Part shown: in pieces, positions 56,505-64,000 of the stretch
Layout: every line of letters starts with the position of its first letter
Position numbering within the stretch: position 1 is the first letter of the stretch
NCBI RefSeq assembly: GCF_005887615.1
Contig: NZ_VANS01000001.1
Span: 669,415 to 733,414 of the forward strand
Source of the DNA: Sulfitobacter sabulilitoris
Lineage (GTDB): Bacteria > Pseudomonadota > Alphaproteobacteria > Rhodobacterales > Rhodobacteraceae
DNA: 64,000 bases
Direction of reading: 5' to 3'
The notes under the pieces: model-generated
Database searches by the model: none
Told to the model about the DNA's origin: nothing
The model's input: the letters and a program-made list of their open reading frames with translations, nothing else
Made by a program: the position numbers and the translations under genes

Positions 56505-56636
56505 CGACACAAAATCACGTCTGGACCTCAATTCCGCCGCAATAAAACGGCGATATGGGACAGATTGAAAACACGAAGATCCGCCGCTCCGTTTAAAGGG
56601 GTATGAGCATATCTCGAAGGCGGGAAAGGATTGATT

Positions 56637-58286
56637 ATGGCGGTTGCCACAAATGCGAAACGACGTTTGAAGCGCGCGGGACTGGCCTTCTCGGCAGGCC
56701 TTGTCGCGCCCACGGCCGTTGCCGCGGGCGATCTGTCCGTCGCGCTCATTCCGCCGATCGCCGCGGCGCCCTTGCTGGTCGGGTCGATCGGCGCACTGAC
56801 CGTCGCGGCCTTTTTCCTGGTGAAGGCACGGCAGATCCGCAAACTGACCGAAGACATGCAGCACCAGATCATGGCGCTCAACGAACATTCAATCGTGTCG
56901 GTCACCGATGACCGCGCGCGGATCACCTTCGTGAACCAGAAATTCTGTGACAGCTTCGGATACAGCGAGGACGAGGTTCTGGGCCAGGAGGCCAGCCTGA
57001 TCTATCCCGAGGAAAAGTTCGAGAAGTTCGTCAACGTCCGCGACATGCTGGCCGAAGGCAAAAGCTGGTCGGGGGAAATGCGCCTCAAGCACAAGAACGG
57101 CGCGCCGATCTGGACGCGCACCACGATCTATCCGCTGTTTTCCAAAAAAGGCAAACACGTCAGCAGCATTTCGGTGCGTACCGACATTACCGACAGCAAG
57201 ACCTCGCAAGCCGCCCAGAACATCCGCGAAAGCCTGCACATGCTGCGCGATCAGGTGTTCGTCTTCGATGCCGCGACATTGCAGTATGTTTATCTCAACC
57301 GCGCCGCCCTGCGCAATTTCGGCTGGACCGAAAGCGATTACATCGGCAAGCGGGTCGGCTCGCAGCGGGCGAATTACGATCACAGCGATTTCATGCGACG
57401 CGCGCAACCGCTGTTGCAGGGCAAGACCGAACAACTGATCTATGAGTTGGACATCAAGGACGTGCCCCACGAGATCACGCTGCAACTGATCCCCTCGCAC
57501 ACCGGGCGCGCCCAGTTCGTGGCGATTGCCCGTGACATCTCCGAGCGTCAGGCGCTGGAAAAGACCAAGGATGAATTCATCGCCACTGTCAGCCACGAAT
57601 TGCGCTCTCCCCTGACCTCGATCAAGGGCGGGCTGGGGCTGGTTCTGTCGGGGGCCACCGGCGACATCCCAGACAAGGCGCGCAACCTGCTTGATATCGC
57701 GCACCGCAACGCCGACCGCCTCGTGCTGATCATCAATGACATGCTGGATCTGGAAAAGATCGCGGCGGGGCAGATGCCCTTTACCATGCAGCGGGTGGAC
57801 GGCGCCGAACTGCTGCGCGATGCGGTGGCGGCAAACACAGCCTATGCAGAGAAATACAAGGTCCGGATCACGGCCAAGGGGCTGGAGGACGGCACGCAGA
57901 TCGAATGCGATCCCGACCGCATGTTCCAGGTTCTGACCAACCTTTTGTCCAACGCGGCCAAGTTTTCGACACCCGGCGACGAGGTCGTGGTGGAACTGCA
58001 AGAGACCGATGATGCAACGATCCTGCGGGTCACGGACACCGGCGCGGGCATCCCCGAAGAGGCACAGGCCTCGATCTTCGAGCGGTTCACCCAGGCTGAC
58101 AGTTCCGACCGCCGCGCCAAGGGCGGCACCGGACTTGGTCTGAGCATCGTGAAAGCCATTGTGGAACGCCATAGCGGTACGATAGACATGCGTAGCCGAG
58201 AAGGCGAAGGCACCAGCTTTATCATCAACCTGCCGCGCAAGCAGGTTGAAACCTACCCAGCCCCGGCGTTGCACATCGCCGGCTGA
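56637..58286 (+). CDS. membrane-anchored PAS sensor histidine kinase
   Basis: A 549-residue kinase. N-terminal hydrophobic segments at about 14-30 and 44-63, then PAS domains around 80-190 and 205-300, HisKA with His320 (IATVSHELRSPLTSIKG) and HATPase (NLLSNAAKFS, GGTGLGLSIVKAI). No receiver. Its HisKA/HATPase is closely similar to that of the upstream hybrid kinase (DRL/ILD/DLEKIA pattern), so they are paralogues. ATG 56637 follows AAAGGA. Followed in 23 bases by a CheY-like regulator. Confidence 0.9.
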   Translation: MAVATNAKRRLKRAGLAFSAGLVAPTAVAAGDLSVALIPPIAAAPLLVGSIGALTVAAFFLVKARQIRKLTEDMQHQIMALNEHSIVSVTDDRARITFVNQKFCDSFGYSEDEVLGQEASLIYPEEKFEKFVNVRDMLAEGKSWSGEMRLKHKNGAPIWTRTTIYPLFSKKGKHVSSISVRTDITDSKTSQAAQNIRESLHMLRDQVFVFDAATLQYVYLNRAALRNFGWTESDYIGKRVGSQRANYDHSDFMRRAQPLLQGKTEQLIYELDIKDVPHEITLQLIPSHTGRAQFVAIARDISERQALEKTKDEFIATVSHELRSPLTSIKGGLGLVLSGATGDIPDKARNLLDIAHRNADRLVLIINDMLDLEKIAAGQMPFTMQRVDGAELLRDAVAANTAYAEKYKVRITAKGLEDGTQIECDPDRMFQVLTNLLSNAAKFSTPGDEVVVELQETDDATILRVTDTGAGIPEEAQASIFERFTQADSSDRRAKGGTGLGLSIVKAIVERHSGTIDMRSREGEGTSFIINLPRKQVETYPAPALHIAG

Positions 58287-58309
58287 CACTGAAAGGGCAG
58301 ACGACCGCC

Positions 58310-58696
58310 ATGACCACACCTTTGACCGTTCTGCACGTCGATGACGACGACGACATCCGTGAAATTGCCTTGTTGGCGCTGGAAACCGTCGGCGGACTGA
58401 ATGTGACCCAATGCGCATCGGGCGCAGAGGCGCTGAAGGCGGTCAAAGGAATGTCGCCGGACGTGTTTCTGCTGGATGTGATGATGCCCGAAATGAGCGG
58501 CGAGCAATTGTTCGCGGCCCTGCGCGCGATGCCGGAATATGCGCATGTGCCGACAATCTTCATGACCGCGCGCGTGCAGCCTGACGAAATCGTCGGTTTT
58601 AAGGAGCTTGGCGCGGTGGATGTGATCGAAAAACCCTTCGATCCGATGGCGCTGTCGGATCGGGTGATCCAACTGGTCGAGAAGGCCAAGGCGTGA
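58310..58696 (+). CDS. CheY-like single-domain response regulator
   Basis: A 128-residue receiver domain with D56 (VFLLDVMMPEMSG), acidic pocket HVDDDDDI and the KPFDPMAL lysine. No output domain, so it acts through protein contact or as a phosphate carrier. Co-directional with the kinases; 23 bases after the second one. Confidence 0.92.
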   Translation: MTTPLTVLHVDDDDDIREIALLALETVGGLNVTQCASGAEALKAVKGMSPDVFLLDVMMPEMSGEQLFAALRAMPEYAHVPTIFMTARVQPDEIVGFKELGAVDVIEKPFDPMALSDRVIQLVEKAKA

Positions 58697-58784
58697 TCGC
58701 CGGCTGCGTCGCGCTGCGGTCGCGCCGATAAGCACCAAGAATAGCGATGGACGAGGGGCAGGGGGCCGGCGCAGGCCGATCAGA

Positions 58785-59141
58785 TCACTCTGCCGCCATT
58801 TCCATCCTGTGTGAATTCACGATCTGCGCGCCCAGTTCGATAAGCGCATCGGTCAACTGCTCGATCTGTGTCAGATCGGCACCGCCGCCCTTGCCCGCGC
58901 CGATCGTCTGATCGAGCGTGAGCGCGATCTCTCCCAGTTCTGCATAGCCGACGGTGCGTGCTGTCCCGGCGATCTTGTGCGCCTCGGCCTGGATACCGGC
59001 CAACGCGGCATCGCGGGTCGCGGCCTGACCCAATGCGTCGAAATTCAACTCCATGCTGTCGAGCCTTTCATCCAGCACGGACAAAAAACGCAAACGAATG
59101 CGGTTAAGACTTGCCTGTAGCTTTGGATCGACTGCTGCCAT
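58785..59141 (-). CDS. HPt phosphotransfer protein
   Basis: A 118-residue helical protein with the HPt signature EAHKIAGTARTVGYAELGEIALTLD; His55 is the phosphate acceptor. It could carry phosphate from the hybrid kinase receiver (D1005) to another receiver. Convergent with the CheY-like gene and 26 bases downstream of the next response regulator gene, with which it is probably co-transcribed. Confidence 0.9.
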   Translation of the reverse strand: MAAVDPKLQASLNRIRLRFLSVLDERLDSMELNFDALGQAATRDAALAGIQAEAHKIAGTARTVGYAELGEIALTLDQTIGAGKGGGADLTQIEQLTDALIELGAQIVNSHRMEMAAE

Positions 59142-59167
59142 GGAAATATCGTCCTCGTTCGTTCTGA

Positions 59168-60160
59168 TCAGCCTGCAAGATGCGACATCGCGCCGCGGCC
59201 CGAGTCGTAGCCACCGGCCGCTTTGCTGTCGGCAGCAGGCGAGATTTCCACATTCGTGATCGCCTGCATGATGGCGCGTTTGGTCCCGTCACCCGCCCGG
59301 AAGGTCAGCCGGGTCGGCGCGCTGATCCGCAAGGTCACCGTCATAGGGCGCCCGTCGTTATAGCTTAGCTCCATCATGTTCAGCGCATGATCGACTTGCG
59401 ACAAGACGACCTCGGGCGATACGGAATGCGCCCCGGAGGCGATGCAGATGAAGACGCCGTTGCCCGCATAGGACAACAAGGATTGCATGAACGGCAGGGA
59501 GGTGATGATCGCCTCGGCCACATCGGTGATCATGCAGGTGTATTCGAACCCGGACATGGAGCCGTGCAGCCGTTCTATGTCGTTGATCTTGAACGCGATG
59601 ACCGACGATCCGAACAGCGAACTGCGCCCGAGCTGCGCAAGGTAGTTGTACATCGACGGCATCGGGATGACCCCATCCACATCCTTGACAGGATAGGCTT
59701 CCTCGACGCGGATCTTGTCTTCGGCCAATGCTTTCTGGCGGACGGCCTTGGCCGAAAACACCTTGTCGGACAGACGTTTCTGGCCGTCCGACAGGCTTTG
59801 CGCGACGCGCAGCCGCGCACCCAGTTCAACGATATCGAAGGGTTTGGTCACATAATCCGTCGCACCGGCGCGGAACGCGCGATCGATGTAATGCTTCTCG
59901 GACATCGCGGTCAGCATCAGCACCGGCGTTTCGCGATAGCGCGGCATGGCGCGCAGCCGTCCGCACAGTTCGATCCCGTCCATGCCCGGCATCTGGATAT
60001 CGAGCAGGATGCAGTCGAAAGGCTGCCGATGATCCTCGACCGCCGCAAGCGCATCCGCACCGGTTTCCACCGTTGTCACATCCGGATACCCGGTCGACCC
60101 AAGAACCTCGTTCAGCAACTCAAGGATGATGGGGTCGTCATCAACAGCCAGGATTTTCAT
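59168..60160 (-). CDS. response regulator with degenerate GGDEF domain
   Basis: A 330-residue regulator. Residues 1-120 form a receiver with D54 (CILLDIQMPGMDG) and the KPFDIVEL lysine. A coiled linker (about 120-165) leads to a C-terminal domain (about 170-300) that aligns with GGDEF: VIAFKINDIERLHG for the first strand, and LSYAGNGVFICIAS at 230-242 where GG(D/E)EF would be. Catalytic and metal-binding residues are missing, so it should not make cyclic-di-GMP, though it may bind nucleotide or a partner. First gene of the leftward pair with HPt. Confidence 0.8.
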   Translation of the reverse strand: MKILAVDDDPIILELLNEVLGSTGYPDVTTVETGADALAAVEDHRQPFDCILLDIQMPGMDGIELCGRLRAMPRYRETPVLMLTAMSEKHYIDRAFRAGATDYVTKPFDIVELGARLRVAQSLSDGQKRLSDKVFSAKAVRQKALAEDKIRVEEAYPVKDVDGVIPMPSMYNYLAQLGRSSLFGSSVIAFKINDIERLHGSMSGFEYTCMITDVAEAIITSLPFMQSLLSYAGNGVFICIASGAHSVSPEVVLSQVDHALNMMELSYNDGRPMTVTLRISAPTRLTFRAGDGTKRAIMQAITNVEISPAADSKAAGGYDSGRGAMSHLAG

Positions 60161-60685
60161 AATATCTGTCCTTGAGAACTGGGGTGGTGCCCGCGGGGTG
60201 CAAATCTATCCATCATTTCGCTTTAAGAGGGATTTTGGCGGTCAACTTGGGCAGAATTATGTCATTCTGCCTGGATTGTCCGATTTCAGGAAACCAAATT
60301 CCATTTTTTTCAGTCACATAGTAAGAAAACGCGCAGACACGCCATGTGCCTGAGAATGCCGGCGGCGCTGCTTGCAGGGTTTTGGGAACGAACGGTCCAG
60401 ATCCTGACGATCAGCAGAAGGAAGGCCGGATTGGCCCGCGCAAACTATCTTGGGCTCCCGTGGTTCATCATTCGACCTTCAGAACGAACCGTTCGCCAAG
60501 CCACCATTGGCGCACCCGCCACTTTCATGGCAGTTCAAATAGTTACATAATACTGATTATAAGAATTAGTCGTACAGTGCGTGCCACGCCCTGCGCCCAA
60601 GGATGGATGCAGATGCAGCATGACTGGACAGATCGTGGCGCCGACGTCTAAGGATAGGAATCTTACAACTGAATGGGCCCTGCGC
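60161..60685. other. AT-rich intergenic region before aroQ
   Basis: 525 bases with no gene I trust. The region 60290-60330 (CCATTTTTTTCAG) and 60535-60580 (ATAGTTACATAATACTG, TATAAGAATTAG) are strongly AT-rich and include promoter-like TATAAG near 60555. An imperfect inverted repeat CTGATT-N5-AATTAG lies at about 60551-60567. These may be regulatory sites for the divergent regulator and for aroQ-luxR. Confidence 0.5.
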
Positions 60686-61123
60686 ATGACATCCGTCCTT
60701 ATCCTCAATGGTCCGAACCTCAATCTTCTGGGCCAGCGCCAGCCAGAGGTCTACGGCAACACGACGCTGGACCAGATCGAAACCCAATGTCGTGCCGATG
60801 CCAAGGCGCTCGGGCTTGATGTGGACTTCGTGCAATCCAACCATGAAGGTGCCCTGATCGACCATATTCACGGCGCGCGCAGCGCTCATGGCGGTATCAT
60901 TCTGAATGCCGGCGCCTATACGCACACGTCCATCGCACTGCGCGATGCCATCGCATCCGTTGCCATGCCGGTGATCGAATTGCACCTGAGCAATATCCAC
61001 GCCCGCGAACCGTTCCGGCACCTGTCGCATATCGCCCCCGTGGCGCTGGGTCAGATCTGCGGCTTTGGCGCATATGGATACACCTTGGCCCTCTTTGCTA
61101 TCGCGCATCATCTAAAGGACTAA
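60686..61123 (+). CDS. aroQ: type II 3-dehydroquinate dehydratase
   Basis: A 145-residue shikimate pathway enzyme (3-dehydroquinate to 3-dehydroshikimate, dodecameric). NGPNLNLLGQRQPEVYG carries the active-site Tyr loop, NHEGALIDHIH and HLSNIHAREPFRHLS the substrate-binding and catalytic His. The ATG at 60686 gives the family N-terminus MTSVLILNGPNL; a longer start to 60581 is not supported. Five bases before the LuxR gene, an unusual partner for a biosynthetic gene. Confidence 0.95.
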   Translation: MTSVLILNGPNLNLLGQRQPEVYGNTTLDQIETQCRADAKALGLDVDFVQSNHEGALIDHIHGARSAHGGIILNAGAYTHTSIALRDAIASVAMPVIELHLSNIHAREPFRHLSHIAPVALGQICGFGAYGYTLALFAIAHHLKD

Positions 61124-61128
61124 GATCA

Positions 61129-61878
61129 ATGCGTAAGTACCTGCATTTTATTGCTAACTGCCAAAGCATCGAAGAGTTGTGGGACGCGCATACCGCGAAA
61201 ATGGCCGGCTACGGGTTTGATCGTTTGCTCTATGGTTTCACACATTACCGCACCTCGGCCTCCTTGGGCGACTCAGAGGATTTCATCGTCCTCACGAACC
61301 ATTCCAAGGAATATCGCGACGTGTTCATAGGTCAGGGCCTGTACGAACATGCCCCGATGGTGCGTTGGGCCCTCGACCACGATGGCGTCGGAAGCTGGGG
61401 CATGCTGCGCCAGATGCTCGACACCAAGACCATGACTGCCGATGAAAAGAAAGTCTTTGAATTCAATCACAAGATGGGTGTTGTTGCCGGCTATACCATC
61501 AGCTTCAAGGCCGTGTCCGCGCGGTCCAAGGGGGCCATTGCGCTGACGGCCAAACCCGGTCTGACCCAGGCCGACGCCGATGCAATCTGGGCCCGACATG
61601 GCGATGACATTCACCTCATCAACATCATGGCGCATCTGAAAATCCTCACCCTGCCCCATTCCGGACCGAACCGCAGCCTGACGAAACGCCAACGCGAGGC
61701 GCTGGAATGGGTCGGCGACGGCAAGACCATGCAGGACATCGCGGTGCTGATGGGGCTGACCTCGGCCACCGTGGAAAAGCATCTGCGCCTGGCCCGCGAA
61801 GCACTGTCGGTCGAGACAACGGCGCAGGCTGTTCTCAAGGCGGCCTTCGCAAACCAGATGTTCATACTAGATCGTTGA
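61129..61878 (+). CDS. LuxR-type regulator with altered autoinducer domain (LuxR solo)
   Basis: A 249-residue protein with a LuxR autoinducer-binding domain (about 1-170) and a C-terminal helix-turn-helix (185-245; SLTKRQREALEWVGDGKTMQDIAVLMGLTSATVEKHLRLAREAL). By eye against TraR, Trp57 and Tyr61 are replaced by Y62 and F66, the nearly invariant Asp70 by A75, while Trp85 is kept (W90). No luxI-type synthase lies in the window. Together this suggests a solo that senses another ligand or none. Co-transcribed with aroQ. Confidence 0.82.
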   Translation: MRKYLHFIANCQSIEELWDAHTAKMAGYGFDRLLYGFTHYRTSASLGDSEDFIVLTNHSKEYRDVFIGQGLYEHAPMVRWALDHDGVGSWGMLRQMLDTKTMTADEKKVFEFNHKMGVVAGYTISFKAVSARSKGAIALTAKPGLTQADADAIWARHGDDIHLINIMAHLKILTLPHSGPNRSLTKRQREALEWVGDGKTMQDIAVLMGLTSATVEKHLRLAREALSVETTAQAVLKAAFANQMFILDR

Positions 61879-61879
61879 T

Positions 61880-61894
61880 TTAAAACATTTTTAA
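61880..61894. promoter_or_regulatory. TTAA-N7-TTAA motif (CtrA-type full site)
   Basis: TTAA at 61880 and at 61891 with exactly seven bases between, the full consensus for CtrA. It begins two bases after the LuxR gene stop and no gene start follows on either strand within 300 bases, so it may be chance in an AT-rich patch or may serve an unrecognised RNA. Confidence 0.3.
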
Positions 61895-62192
61895 TTCCGG
61901 GTAAGGAATCCCTGACTTCCCTGACCCTAGGGAAAGTGGCATCATGGTGGCGTTCCCGTGAGTGGTGGCTTTGGCCATTGGGACACCGGACCGAACCCCG
62001 CGCGATTTCGTGGCTCTGCGGCCCGACCGGTTTGACCGGACCCCGACCCGAGGGTTCATACTCGACTCTTGGGTCGGACCCTTGGCGCCTGCTGTCTCCA
62101 TCCCCGGATGACATTCATCGCGCTGCAAGGCGGGGCCGTCCGGGGGGGCGGCCCCAATCTGTGCGTACCGCCATGCCAGATCGCCGGACATG
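61895..62192. other. intergenic region with GC-rich hairpins, no gene seen
   Basis: Between the luxR gene and the tsf terminator. It contains an imperfect palindrome around 62040-62085 (CCGACCCGAG with CTTGGGTCGG) and a strong stem GGGGCCG/CGGCCCC at 62132-62155. It could be structured RNA. It does not match RNase P, tmRNA or 6S features I can recall. A rightward 85-codon frame over 61936-62193 is not convincing. Confidence 0.4.
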
Positions 62193-62227
62193 AAAAAGGG
62201 CGCGGCCCGATCGGCGCCACGCCCTTT
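62193..62227 (-). terminator. rho-independent terminator after tsf
   Basis: AAAGGGCG pairs with CGCCCTTT with a 17-base inner region that can pair further (GGCGCC); on the minus strand it is followed by TTTTT. It ends the rpsB-tsf transcript 24 bases after the tsf stop. Confidence 0.88.
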
Positions 62228-62250
62228 CCGTCTTGTCCTGACCAGTGCGA

Positions 62251-63126
62251 TCAGCCCTTTGCGGCTTTTGCCACTTCGGCGGCAAAATCTTCCTTGATCA
62301 CTTCGATGCCTTCGCCGACTTCCAGACGCACGAACCCGGTGATCGTGGCGCCGGCCTCCTTGGCCGCCTCGCCGACGGTCAGGTCGGGGTTCACGACGAA
62401 CTGCTGGTTCAGCAGGGTCACTTCGGACATGTACTTTTTCATCCGGCCCACGATCATCTTCTCGATCACGGCCTCGGGCTTGCCGCTTTCGCGCGCAATG
62501 TCCATCTGAACCTGCTTTTCCTTCTCCACCACGGCCGGGTCGAGGTCGTCCTCGGACAGGGACGCGGGGTTCACCGCGGCGATATGCATCGCGACCTGCT
62601 TGCCGAACGCCTCGTCGCCGCCGGTCATCGCGACCAGAACGCCGATCTTGCCCATGCCGGGTGCCGCCGCGTTGTGGACGTAGGACACGACCGTGTCACC
62701 ATCCAGCACCGCCATGCGGCGCACCGACATGTTCTCGCCGATGGTGGCGATCTTGTCGGTTATGATTTCGGACACCGGCTTGCCACCCATGTCGGCGTTG
62801 TTCAGCGCGTCGATGTCGCTGACCTTCAGCGCGACCTTGGCGATGCCCGCGACCATCTCTTGGAACTCGGCGTTCTTGCCGACGAAATCGGTTTCCGAAT
62901 TCACCTCGACCGCGACGCCATGACCGCCGTCGACGTTGACCGCAACCAGACCTTCGGCAGCGGTGCGGCCGGATTTCTTGGCCGCTTTCGCCAGACCCTT
63001 GGTGCGCAGCCAGTCAACCGCCGCCTCCATGTCGCCATCGGTTTCGGTCAGCGCCTTCTTGGCGTCCATCATGCCTGCGCCGGTGCTGTCGCGCAGTTCC
63101 TTGACCATAGATGCTGTGATTGCCAT
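62251..63126 (-). CDS. tsf: translation elongation factor Ts
   Basis: A 291-residue nucleotide exchange factor for EF-Tu. [32 protein letters not shown] is the UBA-like N-terminus; the core has [14 protein letters not shown] and [22 protein letters not shown], and the C-terminal segment is [11 protein letters not shown]. Preceded by AAGGAG, and 75 bases after rpsB with which it forms the usual operon. Confidence 0.98.
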   Translation of the reverse strand: MAITASMVKELRDSTGAGMMDAKKALTETDGDMEAAVDWLRTKGLAKAAKKSGRTAAEGLVAVNVDGGHGVAVEVNSETDFVGKNAEFQEMVAGIAKVALKVSDIDALNNADMGGKPVSEIITDKIATIGENMSVRRMAVLDGDTVVSYVHNAAAPGMGKIGVLVAMTGGDEAFGKQVAMHIAAVNPASLSEDDLDPAVVEKEKQVQMDIARESGKPEAVIEKMIVGRMKKYMSEVTLLNQQFVVNPDLTVGEAAKEAGATITGFVRLEVGEGIEVIKEDFAAEVAKAAKG

Positions 63127-63201
63127 CTGTTGGTTCTCCTTGAAATGCAGATCAATCGGGGCAGGCCTGCCCTGCCCCGCGTATCAAATCCGTGGCGCCG
63201 A

Positions 63202-64000
63202 TCAGCTGTCGGCCTTTTCCACGGTTTCCTTGGTCGATTCGATGTCGAGCGGCGCATCTTTCGACATCGCGTCGTTCGACACGGTCTCGCTCGATGCGTT
63301 GCCGACCTCGACGCCGGTGCTTTCGGCAAGCACCTCTTCCTCGGGGGCTTCTTCCATCGCACCCAGGTCGACGCCAGCGGCGCCCAGTTGTGCGCTCATC
63401 CCGTCAAGCGCGGCGCGCGATGCCAGGTCGCAATACAGCGCGATCGCGCGGGCCGCGTCGTCGTTGCCAGGAATGATGTAGTCGATGCCATCGGGCGAGC
63501 AGTTGGTGTCGACCACGGCCACGACCGGGATGCCCAGCTTGTTGGCTTCGGCGACGGCCAGCGCCTCTTTCTTGACGTCGATGACAAAGATCAGGTCCGG
63601 ACGGCCGCCCATTTCACGAATACCGCCAAGCGACGCCTCAAGCTTGCCCTGGTCACGCTCCATGCCCAGACGCTCTTTCTTGGTCAGACCCTCAAAGCCG
63701 CGCTCGGATTGCTCGTCGATGTTCTTCAGACGCTGGATCGACTTGGACACGGTCTGCCAGTTGGTTAGCGTGCCGCCCAGCCAGCGGTGGTTCATGTAAT
63801 ATTGCGCGCATTTCTCGGCGGCATCCGCGATCGGCTGAGCGGCCTGACGCTTTGTGCCGACGAACAGGATGCTGCCGCCCTTGGCCACGGTGTCGCGGAT
63901 GACCTGCAACGCCTGGTCCAGCATCGGGACGGTCTGCGTCAGGTCCATGATGTGAATGCCGTTGCGCGCGCCGTAGATGTAGGGACCCATGCGGGGGTTC
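63202..64000 (-). CDS. rpsB: ribosomal protein S2, 5' end beyond window
   Basis: Partial: 266 codons are inside the window and the frame continues past 64000 ([20 protein letters not shown] at the edge), lacking about 28 N-terminal residues. Core S2 motifs are [34 protein letters not shown] and [48 protein letters not shown]. It has an acidic C-terminal tail ([16 protein letters not shown]...) typical of alphaproteobacteria. Co-transcribed with tsf. Confidence 0.97.
   Translation of the reverse strand, partial: NPRMGPYIYGARNGIHIMDLTQTVPMLDQALQVIRDTVAKGGSILFVGTKRQAAQPIADAAEKCAQYYMNHRWLGGTLTNWQTVSKSIQRLKNIDEQSERGFEGLTKKERLGMERDQGKLEASLGGIREMGGRPDLIFVIDVKKEALAVAEANKLGIPVVAVVDTNCSPDGIDYIIPGNDDAARAIALYCDLASRAALDGMSAQLGAAGVDLGAMEEAPEEEVLAESTGVEVGNASSETVSNDAMSKDAPLDIESTKETVEKADS

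Noticed and set aside
61936-62193. Small 85-residue rightward protein
   Set aside because: Trp/Arg/Pro-rich translation, no good ribosome site, and it runs into the tsf terminator.

Overview
The window is a high-GC chromosomal segment from an alphaproteobacterium, almost certainly a member of Rhodobacterales (Roseobacter/Rhodobacter relatives). The support is the IscR type with a single cysteine, the iscR-desulfurase-sufB-sufC-sufD-sufS operon, the DUF6356, IalB-like and GlxA-type proteins, the long PstC/PstA forms, and a short intergenic repeat family typical of this group. I see no phage, transposase, integrase, plasmid or CRISPR genes; this is mostly core chromosome with a few accessory blocks. 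I ran no searches; all assignments come from reading the translated sequence.

Layout. 1-4680: small membrane proteins, NADP isocitrate dehydrogenase, two alpha/beta hydrolases and an HD-domain nucleotidase. 4722-13399: the iron-sulfur cluster assembly operon under an operator that overlaps the iscR -10 box, with a second copy of the operator inside the desulfurase gene; then tRNA-Arg(CCG). 13772-18913: cell envelope genes (DUF882 peptidase, L,D-transpeptidase, lpxD, a dedicated acyl carrier protein and ketosynthase). 18987-21723: an IalB-like secreted protein, a 520-base intergenic region with two terminator-like hairpins, and a HerA-like ATPase. 21837-27176: a branched-chain amino acid type ABC transporter. 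27343-35516: PQQ-type sugar dehydrogenase, GlxA regulator, class II DAHP synthase, PAS protein, yicC, gmk, gamma carbonic anhydrase, PLP enzyme. 35521-43134: the phosphate regulon (phoR, Pho box, pstSCAB, phoU, phoB). 43213-53081: a Tad/Flp pilus block (tadC, B, A, Z, TadE/F/G-like pseudopilins, flp, a LuxR-type regulator, prepilin peptidase) without secretin or CpaB. 53262-60160: two related sensor kinases, a CheY-like regulator, an HPt protein and a response regulator with a degenerate GGDEF domain, apparently one phosphorelay. 60686-61878: aroQ and a LuxR solo with an altered ligand pocket. 62251-64000: tsf and the 3' part of rpsB.

How the parts work together. The Suf block couples an iron/Fe-S sensor (IscR, with a probable Irr-type operator) to two cysteine desulfurases and the SufBCD scaffold. 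The Pho block senses phosphate through PstSCAB-PhoU and signals through PhoR-PhoB to a Pho box before pstS. The Tad genes build an adhesive pilus, and the neighbouring kinase/HPt/regulator set is a candidate controller of surface or lifestyle functions. The points I consider most worth checking are the intragenic operator in the desulfurase, the GGDEF-like phosphorelay, the LuxR solo with substituted signal-binding residues, and the 22-bp tandem amplification of an intergenic repeat next to the Pho box.
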